A DNA stretch of 64,000 bases from Trichaptum fuscoviolaceum (GCA_910574455.1 CAJSYZ010000003.1:248001-312000), one strand, 5' to 3'. Positions 19,948 through 30,328 are shown, numbered from the stretch's first letter. Notes: generated by a model not told the origin, from the letters alone. A program made the numbers and translations.

Positions 19948-21114
19948 ATGGGAACTTCTGGAGGAGCAGCCAACACATCCGGACCCCCGGACAAAATCGA
20001 AGAACGTAGAAATGGAGCCAATAAACCATTCAACTTCGATGGCAGTCGCAAGGATGCTAGACGATGGCTCGATCTCATGGAGAATTACATCATTCCACAC
20101 CCCGGTTACACGACAGATGAAGACAAGGTTCGACTTGCAGCCACATTCTGCAACCTAGGATCAGCTGGTACCTTCATAAACAGCATCATCACCAAAGGAA
20201 ACAAGAAACTAGCCGACGGAAAACCATGGGATTATACTTGGGCAAAATTCAAGAAAGATTTTCGTGAACACTTCATATCTGCAGACTACATTGCAGACGC
20301 ATATGAGGAACTTATGAAACTCAAGCAAACCCCTGGCATGCGCACGGATCAATATGTCTATGAATTCCAACGACTAGCTTATGATGCAGGAATCGAAGAC
20401 ACCACAGTTCTCACCAATCTGTTCAAGAAAGGCCTTCCAATTTCGATCCAAAGGGAACTGATCCGAATTGAAGACAATATGGCAAAGGACACAGCAGGCA
20501 AACCCCTCATGGACCCATACTACGAGAATGCCCTCAAATTTGGTCTACAATACGAAAGGATGAATCCCCCTCATCAACAGAAACCTTCACAATTCTTTAG
20601 GAAAAAGTACAGCTATCCGAAACGCCGATTCAATCGCAGATATCGAATTCATGAAATGGAAGTTGACTCCGACCCGGAACCGGAATCGGAACCTTCACTC
20701 GAAGACAAGATGGAAGAATTCAATATCAATGCTATGTATTTCAACAAACTCACCCCAGAGAAGCAGAAGGAAGCTAGAGACAAAGGTCTTTGTTTCTATT
20801 GCGAAAAACCCGGTCATATGGCGAACAAATGTCCCAAACGCCCATCTCGTCCCAGGAACTCTTTCAAACCTAGAGGAAAACCCCAAGGACGCTTCCCAGG
20901 TGCTAAACGCAGATTCAAGCCCCGAATCAATGCAATGGAAGTGGATGACGATGACTATGATGAAACGGACACCCTGGAAGACAAGGCATATCAGATCAAC
21001 GAGATTATCACCAGTCTTGATGATCAGTCTCGAGAGGAACTATTCAACACTTTGGACGAACTTGACAATGAAGATTTCGATGAATATGGCAACTACGATG
21101 CTGCAAATTTTTGA
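19948..21114 (+). CDS. gag: G1 Gag
   Basis: 388 residues from the first ATG of the transcript. Gag domain around residues 30-200 (KPFNFDGSRKDARRWLDLME, FKKDFREHFISADYIADAYE, LTNLFKKGLPISIQRELIRI), a basic stretch (KKYSYPKRRFNRRYR), and the CCHC knuckle CFYCEKPGHMANKC at about 282-295, then an Arg-rich and a very acidic tail (DEDFDEYGNYDAANF). The end is GCA AAT TTT TGA, a -1 frameshift heptamer abutting the stop. Frame intact. Confidence 0.93.
   Translation: MGTSGGAANTSGPPDKIEERRNGANKPFNFDGSRKDARRWLDLMENYIIPHPGYTTDEDKVRLAATFCNLGSAGTFINSIITKGNKKLADGKPWDYTWAKFKKDFREHFISADYIADAYEELMKLKQTPGMRTDQYVYEFQRLAYDAGIEDTTVLTNLFKKGLPISIQRELIRIEDNMAKDTAGKPLMDPYYENALKFGLQYERMNPPHQQKPSQFFRKKYSYPKRRFNRRYRIHEMEVDSDPEPESEPSLEDKMEEFNINAMYFNKLTPEKQKEARDKGLCFYCEKPGHMANKCPKRPSRPRNSFKPRGKPQGRFPGAKRRFKPRINAMEVDDDDYDETDTLEDKAYQINEIITSLDDQSREELFNTLDELDNEDFDEYGNYDAANF
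21105..21111 (+). promoter_or_regulatory. -1 frameshift heptamer A AAT TTT at the G1 gag stop
   Basis: In gag phase A AAT TTT is followed directly by TGA. Slipping back by one base gives TTG AAC AGC, which is the pol frame. The same heptamer and stop are at 45450-45456 (E3) and 58596-58602 (G3). Confidence 0.8.
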
Positions 21115-24100
21115 ACAGCTCAGAGTTGGTTAACCCGGTTCAACTCAACACTGTTGTTCTAAATGGCAACATCTCATCATTTCGAATCCCGGTCAAATTA
21201 CTCGTTAACGGACGCCTCATCACTATCAATGCCCTTCTTGACACTGGAGCACAACTGAACTTTATCAACTCGGACTTAGTTGATAAGCTCAACATCAAAA
21301 TGCATAAACTTGATAAAGCTTTACAAGTTAGCAATGCTGATGGAACTCTGAACAAGAATGGAACAGTTTCAGAACGGATTCGATTGAATCTCACCCACCC
21401 TCATTCAACCTCGACAATCTTTTACCGGACACACATTCCAAGCGACGATGTTATTCTAGGACTACCTTGGTTCAAGCAGGCAAAGCCCCAGATTAACTGG
21501 AATGATGACACAATCACTATCAACAAGATCACTGTCTCTACTCGACTCGAACAGCAAAAACCAAAAGCCAAAGGAGAAACTTAATATTCCAGACGAATAT
21601 TTGGAATATGCGGACATCTTCTCAGAGAATGAAATCCAAACCTACCCCCCTGCCCGACCCTATGATATGGAGATCAAAACGTTACCAAGTTTTGTGCCGA
21701 AAATTCACAAACCGTACCTGGTCCCATACCATCAACAACCGATTCTCACTACGTTAATTGACGACTTGCTCAACAAAGGATTTATCAAGGAATCTAACTC
21801 CCCAATGGCATCACCTTTCTTCTTTATTGATAAGAAAGATGGAACACTCCGACCAGTACAGGACTACAGATACCTTAACTCGCATACAGTCAAAGATGCA
21901 TATCCTATGCCAAACTCGCAGCAACTACTTGATCAACTCCGAGGATCCAAATACTTCACTACCCTCGATATCCGACAAGGTTATCACAACATTCGCATCA
22001 AGGAATCTGATCAATGGAAAGCAGCCTTTGTATGCAACAGGAAACTCTATCAGCCAACCGTTATGTTTTTCGGTCTATGCAACTCACCTGCGGTTTTTCA
22101 ACGCTTCATGAATGATATTCTAGCGGAGCAAATACGCCAGAACAAGGTCATTGTCTACATGGACGACCTACTCATTCATGCCCCGACTCTCAAGCAGCTC
22201 ATTGAAAACACCAAAGAAGTTTTTCAAATCCTAAAGGACAATCAACTCTACGTCAAACCAGCGAAATGCCGATTTCACCAACTCGAAGTACCATTTCTCG
22301 GTTACATTATTTCGGAATCGAAGATCAAGACAGACCCCTCCAAGATACAAGGAATACTTGACTGGACCACTCCGAAATGTCTCAAGGACGTCAGATCATT
22401 TACAGGTTTTACCAACTTCTATCGCAGATTCATTCCAAACTATGCCACTATATGCCGACCACTCGATCAACTTAAACGGAAGGACACACCTTTTGTCTGG
22501 ACAGACAAATGTGAAAAGGCTTTTCAGACGCTCAAGAAACTCTTTTCGAAGGAACCCCTCCTTATGCAACCCGACCCACACAAACCATTCTATCTTGAAA
22601 CGGACGCCTCAGCCGTAGCTACCGGCGCAGCACTACGCCAACATGACGAAAACGGTCAACTCAAACCCATAGGTTATATCTCTCAAGCTCTCAACCCGAC
22701 GCAACGCAACTGGCAAATATATGACAGAGAATTATTTGCTATTATTCGAGCACTCCAAATGTGGAGACACTATCTACTTGGAAGCCCGCATACAGTTACG
22801 ATTCATTGCGACCACAAGAATCTGACTTATTGGAGACAACCCCAACGCTTGACCCCTCGACAAGCTCGATGGCAGAATGAACTCTCAAGATACAATTACA
22901 AGATACAGGCCATACCAGGAAAACACATGATCCAATCCGATGCCCTATCCCGACGTGCGGACCATTTTAAAACGGAAGGAGAACTTAGCAACGAAGTTAC
23001 ACTTCTACCAGGGAAAGTTTTTCTCAAAGAAATGGAACTCCTAGCCACTCGAATTGAAGAAGCCGAAGAAGATGACAGGAACATCATCGATGTCGATGAC
23101 CTTCACCTCCAAATACGCAAAGAAACTGGAGATATTCAGGAAGCGATGAGCCTTCTACAGAAAGAATTACCACTCACCAAACCCAAAATGACCGACTTCA
23201 CAATCAAGGATCAACTGGTACACTTCAGGAACAAGATCTATGTGCCAAGGAACACGGAAATCATGCGCAACCTCTTACGACTATATCATGACTTACCGAC
23301 TCGAAACCACCCTGGAGTAGCGAATACAATGGAACAAATTCGACGAACATATTACTGGCCAAGAATGCAACAGTTCGTGACGAAATACATCCAAGGATGT
23401 GCTATCTGTCAACAGATGAAGATCAACCACCACCCTCTTGTACCTCCACTCAACCCGATCATCGCAGATAAAGACACTTACCCGTTTGCAACCGTCAACA
23501 TCGATTTCATCACAGACCTCCCAGAATCTGATGGATTCGACAGCATATGTGTTATTGTGGACCATGACTGCACCAAGGCGATTGTACTCACTCCATGCAC
23601 CAAGACGATCACTGCACTAGACACTGCACAACTGTACTTCGATAATGTGTACAGACGATTCGGATTACCAAGGAAAATAATCTCGGATCGAGGACCACAG
23701 TTTGCATCTATGGTGTTCAGACAGCTATGCCAATTGCTTCACATCAAGCAGGCAATGTCTACAGCATATCACCCACAGACTGATGGACAAGCAGAGCGCA
23801 GCAATCAGGAGATTGAAGCATACTTCAGGATCTATGCAGCAAATCACCCCCACCTCTGGAGCAAATACATCCCCCTCATGGAATTCACACACAACAATCG
23901 GAAACATTCAACCACGGAACAGACCCCCTTTCGACTACTAATGGGATATGATCCAACATCATTCCCCTCGGAAAAATCGGAACTTGATAGCAACATTCCG
24001 ACTCTCAAGAATCGACTATCAAAGATACTAGAACTCCGAAATGACGCAGAAGCAGCTCTAACTCTCGCACAGGAATATCAACGCGAAGCTCAATCTACCC

Positions 24101-24540
24101 AATTCAAGCCACTATACATTGGACAATCTGTATGGTTAGAAGCAAGGAACCTCCGAAGAACCGGACTACCCTCAAAGTTTCAATCAAAACGCGAAGGACC
24201 CTTCGTTATCAAGCGAAAACTCAGGGATAATGTCTATGAACTCGAACTGCCTAGAACTTGGAAGATTCACCCTGTATTCCACGCCTCCCTTCTAACTCCC
24301 AACACCGAGACAGTAGAACATGGGCCAGCCTATTCAAAACCTCCACCTGACCTTATCGATGGAGAAGAAGAATTCGAAGTAGAAGCAATTCTACAGCACA
24401 AAGGAGCCCCGAATCGAAGGAAGTACCTTATCAAATGGTTAGGATACCCGACTAGCAACAACACATGGGCCTCCGAAGACGCACTAAAGCATTCAGAAGA
24501 ACTGCTATCAGCATACAAGGAGTTGCACAAGCTGAAGTAG
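21111..24540 (+). pseudogene. pol: G1 Pol: protease, RT, RNase H, integrase, chromodomain
   Basis: The protease (LLDTGAQLNFINSDL; VILGLPWFKQAKPQINW) ends at a stop at 21584 after KPKAKGET. RT and the rest run in another frame to 24540; G3 keeps both in one frame, so a small indel in the A-rich stretch near 21550-21585 breaks G1. RT: PMASPFFFIDKKDGTLRPVQ, YMDDLL near 22157. RNase H: LETDASAVATGA, DRELFAI, DHKNLTYW, SDALSRR. Integrase: H2C2 (YHDLPTRNHPG to CAICQQMK, about 23285-23417), FITDLP, SDRGPQF, AERSNQEIE. Chromodomain: EVEAILQHKGAPNRRKYLIK, about 24370-24530, which directs integration to chromatin marks. Confidence 0.92.
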
Positions 24541-24772
24541 CCCGATTTGGATAAAGCGGACACACAACGCGACCCACTTAACCCGATTTGGACACCTTGG
24601 ACCTACAAGCACAACTTCTTAGCCCCCTCCTCAGACTTCTTGCCTCACTGCGGCTAGATAACAAGACTTCTTGCCCCCGAAGTTTGATATCGAAGAACCA
24701 ACATGCCCCAGCGTGCCCCAGAAGCTTTCTACTGATTCAACGACCACATGATCAACTAGAAACTTCGTATAA

Positions 24773-25123
24773 ATGCACCAGAAGCCACCCCACTTCCTCC
24801 CCATTCTCATGCACACCTTCTATGACATTATCCGACTTCTTATCTGGATAGCTCATTTACAAATCCACCCTATCATCACACGCACCTCTTTCCGACTCTT
24901 CCATCTCTTTCTCATCTGGTACATCTTCCCAGAACGCCGACCCACCACCTTCTGGATACACGATCTAGAACTACACTATCTAGGACGAAGCACTCATATT
25001 TACGTTGGCCTTGGGCCGAATAATGAGTTCTTCATCACAGGAGTCGATCCCACCTCTCATTTCCAGCTTAGTGGAACGCCAGCTGACGGAACTCCAAGTG
25101 ATAGCGAATCAGTCATCGCATGA
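24773..25123 (+). CDS. G1 ORF3a, hydrophobic accessory protein
   Basis: Begins with an ATG 232 bases after the pol stop. The first 60 residues are strongly hydrophobic and aromatic (ILMHTFYDIIRLLIWIAHLQ, RLFHLFLIWYIFP), so one or two membrane segments are possible. Then HDLELHYLGRSTHIYVGL and a Ser/Asp-rich end. It overlaps ORF3b by 119 nt in a different frame. No family recognised; a position after pol is that of env in errantiviruses, but I see no Env motif, signal-cleavage or fusion features. It may be the first part of one protein expressed by frameshifting across 3a, 3b and 3c. Confidence 0.45.
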   Translation: MHQKPPHFLPILMHTFYDIIRLLIWIAHLQIHPIITRTSFRLFHLFLIWYIFPERRPTTFWIHDLELHYLGRSTHIYVGLGPNNEFFITGVDPTSHFQLSGTPADGTPSDSESVIA

Positions 25124-25697
25124 CGAACAGATTATTCTCAATTCTCATCTGTTCTATTTTGTGTTTAAGGACGATCATCCTGATAAGGAACCATTGGACA
25201 TACTCATCCCAGACATCAATAACCGCATCCGAAACGCCCCCGGTCCGACCAAAGTGAGATACGCACTCCAGCTGTATGCACTCCTCGAGTTCTATAAAAT
25301 CACCATCGAAAAACTTCGTGACCACAAGCAAGAGCAACCTCTCACCTCTAGCACCCCCCTGGAATCCCAGCAGACTCCACCACCTCCGACACCCAGTCCT
25401 ATCGACTCCCTGCCAGACCTCGAACCCTTTTCTCCCAATCCTAGCCCCATCCCAACGACAGTCAACCCCCGGGACATCTTCTCCCCCCCTCTGGCAACCA
25501 GCACCCCCTTTACCTTCACCACTACGAATTACAGCGACGACACACTTGTCAACGCCTCCACCAACTCCTCCTCATCCTCCTCCTCCTCTTCCTCAACCGA
25601 CTACGACGACGCCGACAGTAACCCCCGATTTTCGTTCGCATCCGTATTTCCCATATTTTTACAAAGGTCCCACCTCGACCAGACAGACCTTGTTTAA
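25005..25697 (+). CDS. G1 ORF3b, accessory frame without clear ATG
   Basis: Conserved-looking part from SSHDEQIILNSHLFYFVFKD through LDILIPDINNRIRNAPGPTK and YALQLYALLEFYKITIEKLR, a helical segment, then a Pro-rich and a poly-Ser stretch. The same frame is intact in G4 (63358-64000). No ATG at its start; probably reached from ORF3a by frameshift. It overlaps ORF3c by 420 nt. Function unknown. Confidence 0.45.
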   Translation: MALGRIMSSSSQESIPPLISSLVERQLTELQVIANQSSHDEQIILNSHLFYFVFKDDHPDKEPLDILIPDINNRIRNAPGPTKVRYALQLYALLEFYKITIEKLRDHKQEQPLTSSTPLESQQTPPPPTPSPIDSLPDLEPFSPNPSPIPTTVNPRDIFSPPLATSTPFTFTTTNYSDDTLVNASTNSSSSSSSSSSTDYDDADSNPRFSFASVFPIFLQRSHLDQTDLV

Positions 25698-26424
25698 TTC
25701 CCCACCTACCCCCAGACCCAGAACTATTCCGTTACCTTCTATGCCTTTCAATTTTAACACTCCCATTCCAACTTATCAACTACCGCCTTCCGAAACACCT
25801 GAACAACGTCTTGCGGCCACTGCCCCCTTTTTCTATCCCTCCCCCTTAAAATTTGATTTCCTTGACGAAGAAGAAGAAGAAGAACTCCAGCCTGGACCAG
25901 CCGACTCGGAATTCGGTTCCAATCTTTGGTCCCTCCCAGCCGACGAACCCGGTTGGAACGCCGACGACTGGCCCACCACTTACCTCCTCCGACACAACAC
26001 TGTCACCGGACCCCTCCAGTACCCTTCACCTCCACCAAGCCCACGCCCCACCCACCCTCAGTACGGCCCTCTTGGTCCTGTTGATCTGGTACAACACTAT
26101 CTGTTCGATCCGAAGCTCACCCCCCACGTTAACGTTGAGCGACTTCGACGTTGCTCACCCTTCCCGGAACTCGTGAAGTTAGTGCTTAGGCACACTTTCT
26201 TCAACCCAGAGCACGCCCCCCCTCTCTTACTCGGTCTCAAAATCGTCCTCGACCTTCCGTACACGCCCTACATCACCCGGAGAATTCGCCACAAGGGATC
26301 TTTGCACGCTCACTTCGCACCCTACCCAGGAGACCCCTTCTGTACTTGTGAGTGCTGCCTGTATTGTCCCCTTCACCATGCCGCCCATCCGAACCCGGCG
26401 CGGAACCCTCACGAAGGAGAATAG
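25276..26424 (+). CDS. G1 ORF3c with conserved Cys-rich C-terminus
   Basis: The first part, up to about 25640, is mainly a shadow of ORF3b. From YFPYFYKGPTSTRQTLFNSP onward it looks coding: Pro-rich region, acidic patch (FLDEEEEEEL), then a folded C-terminus LVLRHTFFNPEHAPPLLLGL, ITRRIRHKGSLHAHFAPYPG and DPFCTCECCLYCPLHH. E3 ORF3 ends in the same way (HTFFNNPD, RPIVRHRHHFSHFEP, DPYCTCSCCHYDCPTH), so this is a conserved lineage-specific domain, probably metal-binding. The frame is intact in G4 as well. ORF4 starts inside its last codons. Confidence 0.6.
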   Translation: MHSSSSIKSPSKNFVTTSKSNLSPLAPPWNPSRLHHLRHPVLSTPCQTSNPFLPILAPSQRQSTPGTSSPPLWQPAPPLPSPLRITATTHLSTPPPTPPHPPPPLPQPTTTTPTVTPDFRSHPYFPYFYKGPTSTRQTLFNSPPTPRPRTIPLPSMPFNFNTPIPTYQLPPSETPEQRLAATAPFFYPSPLKFDFLDEEEEEELQPGPADSEFGSNLWSLPADEPGWNADDWPTTYLLRHNTVTGPLQYPSPPPSPRPTHPQYGPLGPVDLVQHYLFDPKLTPHVNVERLRRCSPFPELVKLVLRHTFFNPEHAPPLLLGLKIVLDLPYTPYITRRIRHKGSLHAHFAPYPGDPFCTCECCLYCPLHHAAHPNPARNPHEGE

Positions 26425-27118
26425 TCCCCCTCCTCCTCGTTGTCCGACCGAATCTCTCCTCCCTAATCAGGCGTTTACCCTCACGGAACCCACTCGTCAA
26501 CAGTACTCGGCCACACTCCTCCACAGTGGACTCTTACCATATGTCCTCGACTCGACTCAGCGCCCCTTTCACCACTCTGTCTACACTCTCAATGTCATGC
26601 ATGAATTACTCGTCCAATTGCAAGACTACATCGACCAGCATCGCGGTGGACATAAGCGATTCAACTTTCGTTTTGTTCAAGTAATCATTCGTCGACTAAA
26701 TCAAGTGATGATGGGACAATTAGCTGATGAGTTCACGGAGTATGAATTTGAACGTTTACTGGCTTACACTTTAGACGATGGACACCTTGAAGGACCTCCT
26801 CGATTTGTCGACCCGGTACCCCTCCCTCCCCCATCACCAATTGCTCTACCCCCACCCGAGTTTCCCACAGCCTACCATGATCAAGAGAACATGCCTATCT
26901 TCGATCCAACAAAACGGAACGAGTTCGATGTTCAGAACGCACCCCAACAGCCTTCGGAGCCTCAACAACCTCCAACCCCGGTTTCACCCCCTTATGTTGT
27001 ACATACACCTCGACCAAATGAACATCCCTCTCCTCCACTCTATCGACCTGACCCCCAGCCCGGCATAGACTGGCTTGCTATCGCAGCAGCCTTACCTTCC
27101 GATTTTCATTTCTCTTGA
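26378..27118 (+). CDS. G1 ORF4, accessory protein starting MPPIRTRRG
   Basis: 246 residues from ATG 26378, overlapping ORF3c. A basic N-terminus, then a helical middle (VMHELLVQLQDYIDQHRGGH, FVQVIIRRLNQVMMGQLADE, EYEFERLLAYTL) and a Pro-rich C-terminus. E3 ORF4 sits in the same place and begins MPPARSQRN, with a helical region of similar size; similarity is weak beyond the start. The frame is identical and intact in G4. Function unknown. Confidence 0.6.
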   Translation: MPPIRTRRGTLTKENSPPPPRCPTESLLPNQAFTLTEPTRQQYSATLLHSGLLPYVLDSTQRPFHHSVYTLNVMHELLVQLQDYIDQHRGGHKRFNFRFVQVIIRRLNQVMMGQLADEFTEYEFERLLAYTLDDGHLEGPPRFVDPVPLPPPSPIALPPPEFPTAYHDQENMPIFDPTKRNEFDVQNAPQQPSEPQQPPTPVSPPYVVHTPRPNEHPSPPLYRPDPQPGIDWLAIAAALPSDFHFS

Positions 27119-27313
27119 TGGTCTACTCATTCGTTTGCTTTCTTATTATTGGTCTTAATTTGACCCTATAGCATTCGATTTCTATCTCTATCTCTCTCAT
27201 GCTTCATCCATTATTGATCTTAACTTGATCCTATAAGCATTGTATTTGTCTTTGAAATTCTCGCATTCACAATGTCTTGCTACTACGGAATTTCAAGCTT
27301 AGAGACAGGGTAC
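27119..27313 (+). other. G1 3' untranslated stretch and polypurine tract
   Basis: Contains two similar segments (ATTATTGGTCTTAATTTGACCCTATA, given here only as a reference to 27146-27171, and 27213-27238) and ends in AGAGACAGGGTAC just before the LTR, the probable polypurine tract. Confidence 0.6.
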
Positions 27314-27858
27314 TGTTATGCATCAAGCATACGGACCATGTTTACCTTTGTTTACCTCACGTAACCCGATTAGGCTACGCTTACCTTTGTCTCTCGGACT
27401 TTACCATTTAACCTTTTTACCTTTAACCTTCGGTGCCCCAGGTAGCCCCCTTTTACTGCCTCTTTGTTTCCTTTGCCCCTTCGCTTTACCATAGCCCCAG
27501 TTAGCCCTACGTAGCCCCAGTTAGCCCCATTTCCCCTGTTTCACAGTTAGCCCTAGTTAGCCCCAGTTAGCCCCAGTTAGCCCCAGTTAGCCCCAGCTAG
27601 CCCCAGAAGCGCGTTCTATTTATGTTTCTCCCTCTGTAGTATATAAACCCCTGTACATAGGCCTTTGGATGACACTTAAGTCAATCCTCCTATAGTCTTT
27701 CACACCATCGTGCCAAAGACTCTGTTCACCCACGACTTCCGAGCTTAAGAGAGCCTCGTTAAAGCGCCCACTCTTATCTCACCACTTGTTTGTTCACAAA
27801 CAACGCTTTTGTCACTTATCATTTCCGTGATAAGTCTTCCGAAGCCGTGAACGTAACA
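27314..27858 (+). repeat. G1 3' LTR
   Basis: 545 bp, same as the 5' LTR apart from one extra base near 27753. Same decamer array and TATA box. Followed by TSD GGTTT. Confidence 0.95.
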
Positions 27859-27863
27859 GGTTT

Positions 27864-29212
27864 GGATTTCTCGGGCCCAGGTACCTGACCGGGTACCTGC
27901 AGGTACCCGGTAAATCACGTGCACTCATCTTGAGTGCGACGAGCGCAACGATGTACCATTACTTTTCTACATTCTACTCGACATCTACCATCCTTTTCGA
28001 CGTCCTCGAAGCCGCCTACTACGACGACAACGTGCGCCATGACCGCCTCCTCACTAACTGCGCGCTTTTCAGCGCCTTCCCGCCCGTCGCGCTCTCTTCG
28101 CGAGACCGCGAGACCGCAGCGGCCGCTTGTCGCCCACGACATGCTGCTCGTCCGGCAACCGCAACACCCTCCGTCGTCTGCACTCATGATGCCGTGCTAC
28201 AAGCAGCACGCGTCGTCAGCCAACTTCCACCGTCGTAACCCTCTATTATACTTGATCCCAAGGCCCTGCCAACTTCGATAACAACCTCGAGCCCGATGAC
28301 CGCCTCCCCGCCAACTGCGCGCTGGTCTGCAACGCTTCTGCGCACACGGACAGCGCCTGCAAGTCCTTCGTCCGCGCGGTCGACCGCAAGATGGAAGTGG
28401 ACCGCGAGCACGGCGAGGCCGTTGCGCGGTGAAGATTGAGCTAGAATCTCGTACTGCAGAGGTTAAATTGGCTTGCAGGTACGTCCTATTTTCATCACTT
28501 CCTTTTTTCACTGGTCTGATTTCTCTGTTGCTTTTACTCGTTACCTTTATCTGCTGCCCGTCCAGCAACCGCAACACCCACCGTTGTCTACACCCATGAT
28601 ACCGCCCCACAAGCAGTACAGGTCGTGAGCCATCTTCCACCATCGCAACCCCTTATTGCCTGCCGCCGTCACCTAGGTCTTCTCGCCCTCTCTAAGCCCA
28701 TCTAGATTCGCCCAAGCACGAATCTACTGTCGGTGAGGCACTCGACGCTCCGCCATCCTGGGGCGAGGCACCCGCAACCGTAGCAGCAGCAGTCGCCACC
28801 ACTCCTGCTACACCCCCCTAGGTCAGCTCGCCTGCTGTGCTGGCAAGCTCGTTGCGAACTCGCCCACAGGACGCCTGGCAAGGTGTCGCCTTCCTTTCCC
28901 CCATACTGTTTCTTCACCCGCTATTGCGGCCGCAGCACCTTCGCCTTCGAATGGTCGTGGTCCATGCAAGGCTGACCACCTTCAGGACATATTGTATGTT
29001 ATTATTTCTATTTTATCTCATTTCTACTCTACTTACTGTTAATTACCTGCGGGTCGTATCAGGTACCTGTGATACCTGCAGGTAACGGGTCCAGGTAGAC
29101 CCGGATCCGTTTCCCACGGTTCCGGGTCGGATCCAGGTATCAGTTTTTTTGCGCAGGTACCTGCGCTTCACGGATCCGGGTGCACCTGCGGGTGCACCCG
29201 TGTCATGCTCTA
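27864..29212 (+). other. right part of the hAT element, no transposase
   Basis: Outer 60-100 bp at each side are filled with GGTACCTG-like motifs. The interior contains a direct repeat of about 100 bp (28141-28245 and 28553-28653, roughly 80 percent alike, with AGCAACCGCAACACC shared) and a second pair around GATGACCGCCTCC (near 28038 and 28296). Open frames are short and do not resemble hAT transposase (no BED finger, no dimerisation domain). The GC-rich interior could be captured host DNA, but I cannot name a source. Confidence 0.6.
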
Positions 29213-29220
29213 CACGGAAC

Positions 29221-30328
29221 CCCCCGCCAGATCATATCCGACCGAGGACCACAGTTTGTCGCACAGTTCATGAAAGCCCTCTTTTCCCGACTCGGTATCA
29301 AGGGTACCACGTCGACTGCGTATCACCCGCAGACGGATGGGCAAACCGAAAGGGTAAACCAAGAGCTGGAACAATATTTATGGGCTTTCATAGATACACG
29401 ACAAGAGAACTGGGCCGGATTACTCCCAATGGCAGAGTTCGCGCACAACACGAAAGCGCACGCGGCAACACGACAATCCCCGTTCGCGCTTGTCTACGGC
29501 TACAATCCCGAATTCACGATTGCCCCGAGCGACGGCCTGTCCACGGTCCCCGCCGCGGACGCACGACTACAGGAACTTCAGCAGGCAGAGGAAGAGGCAA
29601 GAGCGGCTTTGGAGGTTGCGGCAGAACGCATGAAGCAGCACTACAATCAGGCCAGGAACGAGGCCCCGCAGTACACAGTCGGGGATAAAGTATGGCTCGA
29701 GGCGACGAACGTTCGGCGACCGGGAGCGCGCAAATTATTACCGAAACGACTAGGGCCGTATAAAGTGAAGGCAAAGCTAAGTGACCTCACCTACGAACTC
29801 AAACTCCCCGCGTCGCTGAAGATTCATCCCGTATTTCACGTATCGCTGCTCTCGCCATACCACGAAGACGATATTCCCGGTCGAACGCAACCCCCGCCGC
29901 CCCCAGTCGAAGTAGAAGGAGATCTGGAGTACGAGGTGGAAGAGGTACTGGATGCTAGACGGTTTAGACGGAGATTTGAATATTTGGTACGATGGAAGGG
30001 ATATTCGAGCGCGGAAGATACATGGATTCCCGCAAAGGATATGGGTAATGCAAAGGCTAAAATTCGCAGTTTCTATCGAAAACACCCGGACGCCCCTCGA
30101 GAAGTCAATGCTATCGAGCTCTGTGACCTGAGCAAGATTCAAGCTTGGCGCCCCGGAGTTGCGCCTTTGGAGGGGGGTAATGTCGAGATCCCAGGCCCCT
30201 TTTCTCATTTCCCGCACTTTCCCGCCAAGGATCCCGACATGAGCAGACAATCCCGCGGGGAGAATCCCGCCATTGGATTCCCCGCGCGAAACCTCATTCC
30301 CGAATCGCACGATCCCATGCTCACGTGA
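29221..30328 (+). pseudogene. pol: E1 Pol, part 3: integrase core and chromodomain, running into the LTR
   Basis: Resumes PRQIISDRGPQF after the hAT target duplication. Core motifs STAYHPQTDGQTERVNQELE and FAHNTKAHAATRQSPF are intact; then LKIHPVFHVSLLSPY and a chromodomain YEVEEVLDARRFRRRFEYLV with W residues (about 29930-30110). The reading frame does not stop before the LTR: it passes 30181 and ends at 30326-30328, so the last 49 residues are LTR-encoded. E2 shows the same. Confidence 0.92.

Larger units (their letters stand above)
16824..27858 (+). mobile_element. G1: large Ty3/gypsy chromovirus with accessory ORFs, TSD GGTTT
   Basis: 11.0 kb. LTRs 16824-17367 (544 bp) and 27314-27858 (545 bp) are almost identical, differing by one inserted base (GAGACCTC against GAGAGCCTC), so the insertion is young. 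GGTTT flanks it at 16819-16823 and 27859-27863. Order: 2.6-kb ATG-free leader with ORF1, ORF2 and a Gag extension; gag; pol; three overlapping ORF3 frames; ORF4; LTR. G4 is a second, inverted copy. Confidence 0.95.
16699..29212 (+). mobile_element. non-autonomous hAT element carrying G1, TSD CACGGAAC
   Basis: The ends are inverted repeats TAGAGCATGACACGGGTGCA, with 8-bp direct duplications CACGGAAC at 16691-16698 and 29213-29220. The empty site exists in E2. Both facts match the hAT superfamily (TAGAG-type ends, 8-bp TSD). Subterminal regions are crowded with GGTACCTGCAGGTACCTG-type motifs on both sides, probable transposase binding sites. Without G1 the element is about 1.47 kb, and no transposase domain is recognisable. 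Strand is nominal. Confidence 0.9.

Noticed and set aside
24773..25123. ORF3a as an envelope gene
   Set aside because: Only position after pol and hydrophobicity suggest it; no glycoprotein-like cysteines, cleavage site or fusion segment seen.
28934..29212. Palindromic GGTACCTGCAGGTACC motifs as a possible CRISPR-like or satellite array
   Set aside because: Irregular spacing and occurrence at both hAT ends fit subterminal transposase sites.
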